From contig NZ_QLTT01000001.1 in the NCBI RefSeq assembly GCF_003269295.1, positions 267,635-331,634 of the forward strand: DNA of 64,000 nucleotides, read 5' to 3'. Positions 8,221-16,769 of this stretch are shown one piece after another. The notes beneath the pieces were generated by a model that worked only from the letters and a program-made list of their open reading frames with translations, did not search any database and was not told the origin of the DNA. Made by a program: the position numbers and the translations under genes. The stretch's first letter is position 1. Each line of letters starts with the position of its first letter. The stretch comes from Lentzea atacamensis (GTDB taxonomy: Bacteria > Actinomycetota > Actinomycetes > Mycobacteriales > Pseudonocardiaceae).

Positions 8221-9783
8221 TCAACCCGCGAAGTCGTGGGTCATCCACACGGTTCCCCCGGCGTCGCGGATCACCACGATGCCGATGCGCGAGAAGGACT
8301 TGCTGAGAACGTTCTTGCGGTGACCGTCGTTCGGCGGCTTCTCGTCGATCATGCTCTGGGTCAGGTTGAGCGCCATCCTGGAGATCGGGTCGACGGCGTC
8401 CTTCACCGGGCCGCCCATGCCGACGTTCTCGCCGACCGAGCTCCACTTCACGCCCGCCGCCGTGCTGCGCTCCCCCAGGCCCTTCTCGCCGGAGCACTGG
8501 TGCGACAACCCGCAGCCGTTGGCCGTCATCGCCCTGGTGTGCCGGTCGGCCGCGACGACGAGCGCCGGGTCCACCTTCAGGGCGGGCAGGCCGTGCGCCG
8601 CCCTGGTCTCGTTGATCAGCGCGAGCACGCGCTCTTCCGGCGTGACCACGCGAACGGGCTCCGGAGTCGGCGTGGTCGTGGTGGTCGACGGTGTGGATGT
8701 CGAGGTCGTGGTTGTGGTTTCCGCGACGGACGACGTGGTGGTCACCGTAGTGGGCGGTGGGGTGTCCGGGATCGCGACGGCGGCCGGCGGGTCGGACGGG
8801 AACAGCACCATGGTGCCGACCACGCCGACGAGGGCGCAGACCGCCACCGCGCCCGCCACCGCGAGCACGGGCTTCGTGGAGGCGAGACCGGCCAGGCCGG
8901 ACGGTTCAGCGAGGTGCGAGGCGGGTGCGCCGAGGTCGGAGGCGTGCGCGACGGGGTCGAGCGCCGGGTCGCGGAGGTTCTCCAGCAACCGCGGCAGGTA
9001 CGCCGCCGGCACCGTCAGCAACGCGGCGCCGGTCAGGATCCGCTCGACCGGCATCGCGTCGTCCACCCCGCGCCGGCACCGCCCGCACTCGTCGACGTGC
9101 CGCAGCAGCCGCTTGCGCCACAACGGGTTCGGCTCGCCGGCCCATCCCTGCGCCGCCTGCCCGAGGCCGGGGCAACGCGGTTCGGCCGACAGCGCCCGCA
9201 CGAGGTGCCGGATCGTCTCCAGGCGGCCCTTCAGCCTGCTCAGCCGCACGGTGACCGCGTGTGCGCCGAGGTCGAGCGCGTCGGTCACTTCTGCGCGGGT
9301 CAGCTGCCCGACGCGCTCCAGCGTCCACAACGCCAGCAGCTCGCGGTCGGCGGGGTCGAGCCAGCGCGCTGCCTCGTCGACCTCCCGCCGTTGCTGGGCG
9401 AAGTGCAGGCGGGACAACGCCACCTCGACGAACTCGGCGCCCGGATCGGCGCGGTCGTACTCCTCGAGCGGCGCCGGGGCCAGGTCACGGCGGCGGTGGT
9501 GCTCGCGGACCTGGTTGATCGTCACGGCGACCAGCCACGACCGGAACCGCTCCGGCTCGCGCAGGGAGTCGATGCCGCGGATCACCCGGAACATCGTGTC
9601 CTGCACGACGTCGTCGACGTCGGCGTCGGCGGACAGGGCTCTACCGGCGACGTTGTAGACGAGCGGGAGACAGGCCGCGACGACCGCGTCGAGCGCCGCA
9701 CGATCACCTGCCCGTGCGGCGATCACCTGCTCCGCGTCCAGCTGGCCCAGCCACTCCCGACCCGTCACGTCCAACACCCTCAC
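8221..9783 (-). CDS. ECF-type sigma factor fused to zinc motif, membrane segment and extracellular CAP domain
   Basis: A 520-residue fusion. Residues about 25-98 are sigma region 2 (DVDDVVQDTMFRVIRG, FRSWLVAVTINQVREH) and about 135-195 region 4. Residues 229-236 (HVDECGRC) reproduce the H-x3-C-x2-C zinc motif of anti-sigma factors. Residues 305-328 form one membrane helix, 340-375 a Thr/Ser/Pro linker, and 380-520 a CAP/SCP domain with His415, Glu452, His488 and His516. The sigma part would face the cytoplasm and the CAP part the outside. One chain thus joins sigma factor, anti-sigma-like element and exported sensor. GTG at 9783 is the start. No separate anti-sigma gene is adjacent. Confidence 0.88.
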   Translation of the reverse strand: MRVLDVTGREWLGQLDAEQVIAARAGDRAALDAVVAACLPLVYNVAGRALSADADVDDVVQDTMFRVIRGIDSLREPERFRSWLVAVTINQVREHHRRRDLAPAPLEEYDRADPGAEFVEVALSRLHFAQQRREVDEAARWLDPADRELLALWTLERVGQLTRAEVTDALDLGAHAVTVRLSRLKGRLETIRHLVRALSAEPRCPGLGQAAQGWAGEPNPLWRKRLLRHVDECGRCRRGVDDAMPVERILTGAALLTVPAAYLPRLLENLRDPALDPVAHASDLGAPASHLAEPSGLAGLASTKPVLAVAGAVAVCALVGVVGTMVLFPSDPPAAVAIPDTPPPTTVTTTSSVAETTTTTSTSTPSTTTTTPTPEPVRVVTPEERVLALINETRAAHGLPALKVDPALVVAADRHTRAMTANGCGLSHQCSGEKGLGERSTAAGVKWSSVGENVGMGGPVKDAVDPISRMALNLTQSMIDEKPPNDGHRKNVLSKSFSRIGIVVIRDAGGTVWMTHDFAG

Positions 9784-9866
9784 TCAGTCGACGACTTCCG
9801 TACGCCATGGGGAGACCGGGCAGTCTCACGTCAGGTCACAGAAACCGGACCGTGAAGTGAGCCAGG

Positions 9867-10637
9867 TCACACGGCGACGACCGCCACCCCGGTCCGGCCG
9901 CCGTCGACGTCGAGCACGGTGCCGTGCACGAACGCCGCCTCGTCCGAGGCCAGGTAGACGGCGGCGGCGGCGATCGCGTCCGGATGCCCTGACCGGCCGG
10001 CGGGCGTTCCCCGCATCATCACCTCGCCGGGGTGGTCGGTCGCGGTGTCCCGGTCGGGCGACACGATCACGCCGGGCGAGATCGCGTTGACCCGCACACC
10101 GCGCGGCCCGAACTCCGCCGCCCACGCGCGGGTCATCGTCTCCATGGCGCCCTTGGTCGAGCTGTACAGCGAGCTGACGGGGACGGCGAGGCGGGCGATC
10201 CACGAACCGAGGTTGATGATCACGCCACCACCGGCGCCGATCATCGCCGGGACGAGGGCCCGGGTGAGGAAGAACGGCGCCTTCACGTTGACGCCGTAGA
10301 CGCGGTCGAACGTGTCCTCGTCGGTCGTCGGGGTCGTCGTCGGCGGGTAGATGCCGGCGTTGTTCACGAGGATGTCGACCCTGCCGTTCACCACCTCCGC
10401 GGCCTGCGCGGCGAGCCGGTGACTCGCGGCCGCGGTGCCGTCGAGATCGGCGCGGACGAAGTCGGCCCGTCCGCCCTTCTGCCGGATCTGGTCGACGACG
10501 GCCGCGCCGCGAACCTCGTCGCGGCCGGAAACGACGACGTGTGCTCCTTCCGCCGCGAACGCGACGGCGATCGCACGGCCGATGTTGCTGGTGGAACCGG
10601 TGATGAGGGCCGTTCTGCCCTGCAGACGTTGTGCCAT
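9867..10637 (-). CDS. Short-chain dehydrogenase/reductase (SDR)
   Basis: A 256-residue classical SDR. TGSTSNIG near the N-terminus binds NAD(P); NNAG, the SxxY(x3)K active site (YSSTKGAME) and the C-terminal LDVDGG motif are present. ATG at 10637 begins MAQRLQGRTALITG. A TetR gene lies just upstream on the same strand, and the operator at 10663-10678 sits 26 bases before this start, so it is probably repressed by that TetR protein. The substrate is unknown. Confidence 0.88.
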   Translation of the reverse strand: MAQRLQGRTALITGSTSNIGRAIAVAFAAEGAHVVVSGRDEVRGAAVVDQIRQKGGRADFVRADLDGTAAASHRLAAQAAEVVNGRVDILVNNAGIYPPTTTPTTDEDTFDRVYGVNVKAPFFLTRALVPAMIGAGGGVIINLGSWIARLAVPVSSLYSSTKGAMETMTRAWAAEFGPRGVRVNAISPGVIVSPDRDTATDHPGEVMMRGTPAGRSGHPDAIAAAAVYLASDEAAFVHGTVLDVDGGRTGVAVVAV

Positions 10638-10662
10638 GCCCTCGAAGTTAGGTGGGTATTTT

Positions 10663-10678
10663 TGGACCAACAAGTCCA
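10663..10678. promoter_or_regulatory. TetR operator, copy 1
   Basis: TGGAC-CAACAA-GTCCA is a 5-bp perfect inverted repeat with a 6-base spacer. On the minus strand the 17-mer CTGGACTTGTTGGTCCA matches 15 of 17 bases of copy 2 at 11286-11301. It precedes the SDR start. Confidence 0.8.
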
Positions 10679-10684
10679 GAACCT

Positions 10685-11266
10685 TCAGCCGCGGAGATGG
10701 TCGATGAGCGTGTCCAGCGCCGCCTCCAGGTGGCCGACGGAGCCGGTCGTCCTGAGCAGCTGCACGCCGCCCTGGATGCCCGCGATGAACGCCGCGGCGG
10801 TGCGACCGGCGTCCACGCCCGCCCGCACCAGACCGGCCGCCTGCATCTCCGCGATGCCTAGGCGGATGTGCGCCTCCCACTGCCCGACCAGGGTGCTGAC
10901 CACCTCCGTCGCCCCCGGTGTGCTGCCCACCTGACTCATCAGCGCGCCCAGCGGGCACGACCGGCCCTGAGCGCGGTAGCGGGCGACCACCGAGTCGCGC
11001 CACCGTTCCCACGCGGGCCACGAGGTCAGTGCGCCGAGGTGCGGCTGCTGGTCGTCGAGCACCCGGTCGGCCTCGTAGCGCGCGACGGCGAGGAAGAGCT
11101 CCTCCTTGCCGTCCGGGAAGTAGTGGAAGATCTGCCCCTTGCTGGTGCCGGTGATCGCCCTGATGTCGTCCAGCGTCACGCCCGCCGGGTCGTCGCTGCG
11201 CAGATGCGCCGCCGCGCCCTCGACGATGCGTTGCCTGGTCGCACGGCCCTTTGCCGTCAGTGCCAT
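10685..11266 (-). CDS. TetR/AcrR family repressor
   Basis: A 193-residue repressor. Residues about 10-58 form the helix-turn-helix (GVTLDDIRAITGTSKGQIFHYFPDGKEEL); the C-terminal half is a helical ligand pocket with SCPLGALMSQV. ATG at 11266. Two near-identical operators flank the gene: one before the downstream SDR and one in the divergent promoter shared with an esterase gene. It probably controls itself, the SDR and the esterase. The ligand is unknown. Confidence 0.9.
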   Translation of the reverse strand: MALTAKGRATRQRIVEGAAAHLRSDDPAGVTLDDIRAITGTSKGQIFHYFPDGKEELFLAVARYEADRVLDDQQPHLGALTSWPAWERWRDSVVARYRAQGRSCPLGALMSQVGSTPGATEVVSTLVGQWEAHIRLGIAEMQAAGLVRAGVDAGRTAAAFIAGIQGGVQLLRTTGSVGHLEAALDTLIDHLRG

Positions 11267-11285
11267 GCCCCGACACTACGTTTTC

Positions 11286-11301
11286 TGGACTGGATGGTCC
11301 A
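11286..11301. promoter_or_regulatory. TetR operator, copy 2
   Basis: TGGAC-TGGATG-GTCCA, with the same arms and spacing as copy 1. It sits between the divergent tetR (start 11266) and esterase (start 11320) genes, 19 bases from both coding regions, so one bound dimer could block both promoters. Confidence 0.82.
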
Positions 11302-11319
11302 CTGTGGTTGACTGGCGTC

Positions 11320-12342
11320 ATGCTGCCCTGGGAAGGCGAACTGGCCGGCCGGCTCGACCGGCACACCGTCGTGTCCGAGCTGCTGCGCGGCAACCCTCTC
11401 GGCGATCCGCACGAGCGGCCGCTGTGGGTGTACGTGCCGCCGGGCTACGACGAGACCATCGAGCTGTACCCGACGGTGTACGTCATCCAGGGCTACACCG
11501 GGCATCTGAGCATGTGGGCCAACCGCACGCCGTTCCGCCAGCCGTTCGTGGAGACCGCCGACGCGGTGTTCGCGAACGGCACGCCGGGTTGCATCGTGGT
11601 CTACGTCGACGCGTGGACGTCGTACGGCGGCTCGCAGTTCGTCGACTCCCCCGGCACCGGCCGCTACCACTCGTACCTGTGCGACGAGATCGTACCGTGG
11701 GTGGACGAGCACTACCGCACGATCGCCGGGCCGCGGTCCCGCGCGATCATGGGCAAGTCGTCGGGCGGGTTCGGCGCGATGATCACGCCGATGCTGCGGC
11801 CCGACCTGTTCGGCGCGCTGGCCACGCACGCGGGCGACTCGCTGTACGAGCTCTGCTACGTCCCGGACTTCGGTCAGGCCGTGCGCGCGTTGCGGGACTA
11901 CGACCACGACATCCAGGCGTGGTGGGCGGACTTCCAGAGCCGTCCCGCGTTCACCAGGCCGGAGGACATGACGCTGATCGGCACGCTGGGCGTCGCGGCG
12001 TGCTTCTCGGCGAACGAGGACGGCACGCCGCAGCTGCCGTTCGACCCGGTGACCGGTGTGCTGAAGCCGGACGTCTGGCAACGCTGGCTCGACTGGGACC
12101 CGGTGCGCATGGTCGCCACGCACGCCGACGCGGTCCGGTCGTTGCGGGCGGTGTGGATCGACGCGGGCCGCAGCGACGAGTACTTCCTCGACCTGGGTGC
12201 GGAGGCGTTCCGCGCCGCGCTGGCCAAGGCCGGGGTGCCGGAGGAACGCGTGCACTTCGAGCTTTTCGACGCGGGCCACGGCGGGATCGACTACCGTTAC
12301 CCGCTCTCACTGGGGTGGTTGGCGGAGAGGCTGGCTCGCTGA
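11320..12342 (+). CDS. Alpha/beta-hydrolase, esterase D/enterochelin-esterase-like
   Basis: A 340-residue hydrolase of the putative esterase family. WVYVPPGYDE, the nucleophile elbow GKSSGG (Ser147) and the late DAGHGG (catalytic His) are visible. ATG at 11320 lacks a good ribosome site and lies very close to the operator, so the transcript may be nearly leaderless. It is coupled to the next gene: its TGA overlaps the ATG of the GNAT gene (TGATG). Relatives cleave esters of small molecules; the substrate is not known. Confidence 0.82.
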   Translation: MLPWEGELAGRLDRHTVVSELLRGNPLGDPHERPLWVYVPPGYDETIELYPTVYVIQGYTGHLSMWANRTPFRQPFVETADAVFANGTPGCIVVYVDAWTSYGGSQFVDSPGTGRYHSYLCDEIVPWVDEHYRTIAGPRSRAIMGKSSGGFGAMITPMLRPDLFGALATHAGDSLYELCYVPDFGQAVRALRDYDHDIQAWWADFQSRPAFTRPEDMTLIGTLGVAACFSANEDGTPQLPFDPVTGVLKPDVWQRWLDWDPVRMVATHADAVRSLRAVWIDAGRSDEYFLDLGAEAFRAALAKAGVPEERVHFELFDAGHGGIDYRYPLSLGWLAERLAR

Positions 12343-12815
12343 TGCGGGAAGTGACGTTGCGAGAGCTCGAAGACTCCGATCTGGACACGGTGTTCGAGAT
12401 GATGCGTGATCCGGAGTCGGCGTGGATGGCCGCGTTCACCGCGGAGGACCCCGACGACCGCGAGGCGTTCGACGCACACATGCGCAAGATCCGGGCACGT
12501 ACCGACGTCACCAACCGCGTGATCGTCGGCGACGGGCGGATGGTGGGCACCATCGCCTGTTTCGTGATGGACGGCGACACCGAGATCACGTACTGGGTCG
12601 ACCGGTCGGTCTGGGGACAGGGCGTGGCCGGGCGCGCGGTGGCGCTGATCCTCGAAGAGGTGACCGTCCGGCCGTTGTACGGGCGCGTCGCCAGTGACAA
12701 CGTCGGCTCGCTGAGGGTGCTGACCAGGGCGGGCTTCGAGAAGATCGGTACCGACGTCGGCTACGCGCCGGCGCGGAAAGCGGAGATCGAGGAGACGATC
12801 CTGCGGCTCAGCTGA
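12342..12815 (+). CDS. GNAT-family N-acetyltransferase
   Basis: A 157-residue acetyltransferase beginning MREVTLRELEDSDLDTVFEMM. The central VWGQGVAGRAVALIL is the pyrophosphate-binding loop for acetyl-CoA and NVGSLRVLTRAGFEKIG is motif B. It is translationally coupled to the preceding esterase gene. Its end overlaps the convergent regulator gene by eight bases. The acceptor is unknown. Confidence 0.85.
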   Translation: MREVTLRELEDSDLDTVFEMMRDPESAWMAAFTAEDPDDREAFDAHMRKIRARTDVTNRVIVGDGRMVGTIACFVMDGDTEITYWVDRSVWGQGVAGRAVALILEEVTVRPLYGRVASDNVGSLRVLTRAGFEKIGTDVGYAPARKAEIEETILRLS

Positions 12816-13647
12816 CGAACTCCTCGGTGCCCAGCACGCCGAGCAGCTGGAGCTTGTCGAACGCCTCCGTGCGCGGTGGTGCCGTCAGCACCAGCAGCAT
12901 CTGTGACTGGTCCTCGGTGAAGAGCGCCTGGCAGTCCACCTCGATCTCGCCGAGCTGCGGGTGGACGAGCACCTTGTGGTCCTCGAACCTCTTCGCGACC
13001 TCGTGCCGGTCCCAGATCGCCGCGAACTCCGCGCTTTCCCGTTGCAGCACGCGGACCAGCTCACCGGCCCGCGACTGCGCGCCCATCGCGGCGTGGGCGG
13101 CGCGCAGGTTCGCGACCTGGGCACGACTCTGCCGGTCGCGGTCGTGCTCGGGGTAGATCAGCCGCTCGCCGGGATCGGTGAACCAGCGGTAGATCCCGCT
13201 GCGCGCGAGACCGGTGAAGCGGGACGAGTCGCCGTAGAGGGCCTCGGCGAACCGGTTCTGCACGAGGATCTCGCCGAGGTTGTTCAGGATCAGCGCGGGC
13301 GTGTCGTTGAGCCGGTCGAGCACCCGTTGCAACGCGGGCGCGACGTGCGTGCTGATGACCTGGGGCGACGGGGCGTTGCGCCCGGCGACGAGGAACAGGT
13401 AGTCGCGCTCGTCGTCGCTCAGCCGCAGTGCGCGGGCCAGCGCGGCCAGCATCTGCTCGCTCGGCTGCGGGCCGCGTTGCTGCTCCAGGCGCGTGTAGTA
13501 GTCCGTGGACATCGCGGCGAGCGACGCGACCTCCTCGCGCCGCAGCCCAGGGGCTCGCCTGCGCGCACCCACGGGCAGGCCGACGTCTTCCGGTCTGAGC
13601 TCTTCCCGGCGGCGGCGCAGGAAGGCCGCGAGTTCCGCACGATCCAC
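12808..13647 (-). CDS. XRE-type regulator with MmyB-like C-terminal domain
   Basis: A 279-residue protein. Residues about 10-75 contain a helix-turn-helix (LRREEVASLAAMSTDYYTRLEQQRG), and residues 100-275 match the MmyB-like ligand-binding domain that is very common in actinobacteria. GTG at 13647 is the start. It is divergent from an SDR gene (start 13748) across 100 bases, a frequent regulator/target layout: these regulators usually control the adjacent oxidoreductase. Confidence 0.88.
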   Translation of the reverse strand: MDRAELAAFLRRRREELRPEDVGLPVGARRRAPGLRREEVASLAAMSTDYYTRLEQQRGPQPSEQMLAALARALRLSDDERDYLFLVAGRNAPSPQVISTHVAPALQRVLDRLNDTPALILNNLGEILVQNRFAEALYGDSSRFTGLARSGIYRWFTDPGERLIYPEHDRDRQSRAQVANLRAAHAAMGAQSRAGELVRVLQRESAEFAAIWDRHEVAKRFEDHKVLVHPQLGEIEVDCQALFTEDQSQMLLVLTAPPRTEAFDKLQLLGVLGTEEFVS

Positions 13648-13747
13648 ACACCCAGTATGGAGGCCTTCTCGTGGCCAACCAGGGATCGCCGATCCCCCGA
13701 TGAGCGCTCTCTGCCGCCGCTCGTGCGCTCTGCCCGAAGCTCGGTGC

Positions 13748-14506
13748 ATGGACATCACCGGAAACACCGTCTTCATCCCCGGCGCCACCAGCGGCATCGG
13801 CCTGGCGCTCGCCCTCGCGCTGCGCGAGCGCGGCAACACCGTGATCGTCGGCGGCCGCCGCACCGAGCTCCTCGAGCAGATCGCCGCCGAGCACCCCGGC
13901 GTCGAGACCGTGCGCATCGACACCACCGACGCCGACAGCGTCCAGATGGCCGCCAAGGATGTGCTCGCCCGCTTCCCGTCGTTGAACGTGCTGATCACCA
14001 TGGCCGGTGTCATGCGCGTCGAGGACTGGCACCGCCCCGAGTCGTTCCTCGCGTCGGCCGAGGACATCATCACGACCAACGTCCTCGGCCCGATCCGCCT
14101 GATCGCCGCGTTCGTCGAGCACTTCCAGACCCGGCCGGACGCCACGATCATGACCGTCTCGTCCGGCCTGGCCTTCGCACCGCTCAAGGTGACGCCGAGC
14201 TACAACGCCTCCAAGGCCGCGATCCACATGCTCAGCGAGTCCGTTCGCCTGCAGCTCGCCGACACGTCGGTGCGGGTCGTCGAGCTCGAGCCGCCGTCGG
14301 TGCAGACGGATCTCCTGCCGGGCCAGGCGGACAACGACCACGCCATGCCGCTCGACCAGTACATCACCGAGGTCATGAGCATCATCGAGACGCAGCCCGA
14401 CGTGCGGGAGATCCAGGTCGAGCGGGTGAAGTTCCTGCGCTACGGCGAAGCGCGTGGCGACTACGACCAGGTCGTCGCCACGCTCAACGCCACCGATCCG
14501 CACTAG
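13748..14506 (+). CDS. SDR oxidoreductase, DltE-like
   Basis: A 252-residue SDR. PGATSGIGLALALAL is the dinucleotide-binding loop, followed by ITMAGVM in place of NNAG, and YNASKAAIHML is the active-site helix. The C-terminal region (QTDLLPGQADNDHAMPLDQYITEVM) resembles DltE-type oxidoreductases. It is probably controlled by the divergent MmyB-type regulator. Its stop overlaps the convergent penicillin acylase gene by four bases. Confidence 0.87.
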   Translation: MDITGNTVFIPGATSGIGLALALALRERGNTVIVGGRRTELLEQIAAEHPGVETVRIDTTDADSVQMAAKDVLARFPSLNVLITMAGVMRVEDWHRPESFLASAEDIITTNVLGPIRLIAAFVEHFQTRPDATIMTVSSGLAFAPLKVTPSYNASKAAIHMLSESVRLQLADTSVRVVELEPPSVQTDLLPGQADNDHAMPLDQYITEVMSIIETQPDVREIQVERVKFLRYGEARGDYDQVVATLNATDPH

Positions 14507-16761
14507 CTCACGTGCTGCACCTTCAGGTTGGGATCGCGGGCGATCTCCTGTTCGGAGAACCGCCCGCTCACCCACTTCTTCTGCACGTAGAGGTGTGCCT
14601 GGTCGTGGTGGTGCGGTGAGGCCTTGTCCGCCGACTGGCCGTAGACCAGGAGCGAGCTCATCCGCGGGCCGTTCTTGGTCAGTTCCACGGCCATCACGAA
14701 GCTGGTGCCGTGCGGAATGCGGGGAATCCGGTCCAGCGGCCGTGGCACTCCGGGTACCGAGATGACGTTGAAGCAGCCTTCCGGGCCGCGGCAGCCGTGG
14801 ATCGGGATGCCCTCGTAGTGCTGGACGTCGTCGAGTTTCACGTCGACGGGGAGGCCGGCGTTCGCGAAAGCCCTGACGGTGTCGGCGAAAGCACGTCCGA
14901 TGCCGGGGTCCGCGGTGTTGAGGCCGCGCGGTGTGCGGGCGGGATCAGCGGGGTCGTACGGCACCAGCCAGAAGTCGATGCCGGGCCGCCGGGCCAGGCT
15001 GATGAAGGTGCGCCAGAAGAACGCTCCCCTGCTCTGTTCGCCCGTGTCGCCGGTGCCGCTCCACTTCGCCAGCGTCGCGCAGGCCTCGCGGGCGTCGACC
15101 CCGTGCAGCGTCGGATTGGCCTGGCACAGCGCGACAACGGCTTTCAGCCCTTCCTCCGCGGTGAGGTTGCGGTTGCCGAACATTGACGCTTCCAAAGTGG
15201 ACAGTGTGAAGCCGGGACGGCCCAGCCCATCGCTGCCGTCGAGCCGGTCCGCGATCATGTCCAGGCCGATGCGGGTGCGGGGTGAGCGTTCGGTGCCGGT
15301 GTCGCCGACGATCGCGGGATAGCCGGTCAGCGGGGCGGCCGGGTTCGCGAGCCACGGGCTGTCGTTCATGTTGCTCACGTGGTCGTCGCGGAACAGGTGC
15401 GGCAACCTGGCGGGGCCGAGCGTTCCCGGTCGCACGGCGTCCGCGTCGGTGCCCCAGCCGCACGACGAGCGGCTGCCGTCGAGGATCACCAGGCCGACGT
15501 CCGGCCCGGTGCCGCAGCGGGCCCGCAGCTCGTCGGTGACGTGCGGGACGATCTGGACGTCGCTGTAGTACGCGGCGCCGGTGGAGTCGGCGGCGAGCGT
15601 GTTCACCCACGGCAGGGCCTGGTGGCGGACGAGTGCCTGGTGCAGGTCCTTGACGCTGCGAGCGCGGGCGATTGCCAGCCACTGGTCGAACACCGCGAGG
15701 TTGCCGAAGTTGGCGTCCCGCAACACGTGCGCGTTCGTCGTGGTCCACTGCAACGGGCCGGGATCGGCGACCACCGGGCCGTCCGGGGTGCCGTAGAGCG
15801 TTCTGGTCACCGGCTTGACGCTGCCGTCGGCCTGGCGCACGGGCACCGTGACCTGTTCCGCCGTCATGCGCTGCGGCCGGCCGTCGACGAGATAGCTGGT
15901 GGGGTCACCGGGAACGAGGGTGAGCCTGCTGATCGTGATGGTCCTCGCCTCGGATGCGGTGTGGGTCCAGCCGAGCCGGTCGTTGTGGCCGATGTTGACC
16001 AGCGGCACGCCGTACAGCCCGGCACCGCTCACGTTCAGCTCGCCGGGAATCGTCAAATGCTGCTGGTAGAACCGCATGTCGTCGTCCCACATGAAGTGCG
16101 GGTTGCCCAGCACCATCCCGGTGCCGCCGGTCGCCGTGCGTCCCAGCCCGAACCCGTTGCTGCCCGGCCGTTGCTCGGGACGTCGCACCAGCTTCGTCGG
16201 AGCCGGTGCCCCAGGAGGCTGGGCGGCCACCACGGCTTCCTGCAGCCCTTCACCACCGGTGATGCCCGCGATCTGGTGGACGCGCCGCCACACGTCGAGC
16301 TCGGTGATCGGCCGCACCCAGGCCGCGCCCCGGCACCGGGCGTCGGGCAGGTCGGCGACCCCGGTCCTGGCGAGGTAGCGGTTGAAGCCGGTGACGTAAC
16401 CGCGCACGAGGTCCCGCGCCTGCCGGGACTGGCCGGAGAGGGCTCGCTCGATCACGCCGGACTGGTTGACCCGCTGGTGGTAGAGGTCGCTGACGAGGTT
16501 GTTCTCACCGGACTCCGTGGTGGCGTCCTGGCCGAACCACCGCGAGCGCCGCGCCTCCAGCGTCACCACGATGTCGGCCATCATGCACGCGTTGTCCTCG
16601 GCGAACGCGTAGCCCAGGCCCAGCCCCAGATTCCGGTGGTCGGCCGCGCGCACGTGCGGGATTCCGTAGGACGTCCGCCGGATCGTGGCGCCCTCTCCCC
16701 CGGCGTGGCTCACGGCGGGTAAAGCGAGAAGCAACGTGAGCGACATGACGATCAGCCGCAT
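14503..16761 (-). CDS. Secreted penicillin acylase family protein (S45 Ntn-hydrolase)
   Basis: A 752-residue precursor. Residues 1-20 are a signal peptide (LIVMSLTLLLALPAVSHA). The alpha chain follows, then the processing site PG-SNGFG: Ser201 would become the N-terminal nucleophile of the beta chain after autocleavage, as in penicillin G acylase and aculeacin A or acyl-homoserine-lactone acylases. HNDRLGWTHT and NDSPWLANP fit conserved active-site regions. It starts eight bases after the stop of an ABC permease gene, so it is the third gene of that operon. This suggests it processes a compound related to the transporter, such as an acylated peptide, but the substrate is unknown. Confidence 0.88.
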   Translation of the reverse strand: MRLIVMSLTLLLALPAVSHAGGEGATIRRTSYGIPHVRAADHRNLGLGLGYAFAEDNACMMADIVVTLEARRSRWFGQDATTESGENNLVSDLYHQRVNQSGVIERALSGQSRQARDLVRGYVTGFNRYLARTGVADLPDARCRGAAWVRPITELDVWRRVHQIAGITGGEGLQEAVVAAQPPGAPAPTKLVRRPEQRPGSNGFGLGRTATGGTGMVLGNPHFMWDDDMRFYQQHLTIPGELNVSGAGLYGVPLVNIGHNDRLGWTHTASEARTITISRLTLVPGDPTSYLVDGRPQRMTAEQVTVPVRQADGSVKPVTRTLYGTPDGPVVADPGPLQWTTTNAHVLRDANFGNLAVFDQWLAIARARSVKDLHQALVRHQALPWVNTLAADSTGAAYYSDVQIVPHVTDELRARCGTGPDVGLVILDGSRSSCGWGTDADAVRPGTLGPARLPHLFRDDHVSNMNDSPWLANPAAPLTGYPAIVGDTGTERSPRTRIGLDMIADRLDGSDGLGRPGFTLSTLEASMFGNRNLTAEEGLKAVVALCQANPTLHGVDAREACATLAKWSGTGDTGEQSRGAFFWRTFISLARRPGIDFWLVPYDPADPARTPRGLNTADPGIGRAFADTVRAFANAGLPVDVKLDDVQHYEGIPIHGCRGPEGCFNVISVPGVPRPLDRIPRIPHGTSFVMAVELTKNGPRMSSLLVYGQSADKASPHHHDQAHLYVQKKWVSGRFSEQEIARDPNLKVQHVS

Positions 16762-16769
16762 GGTTCCCC

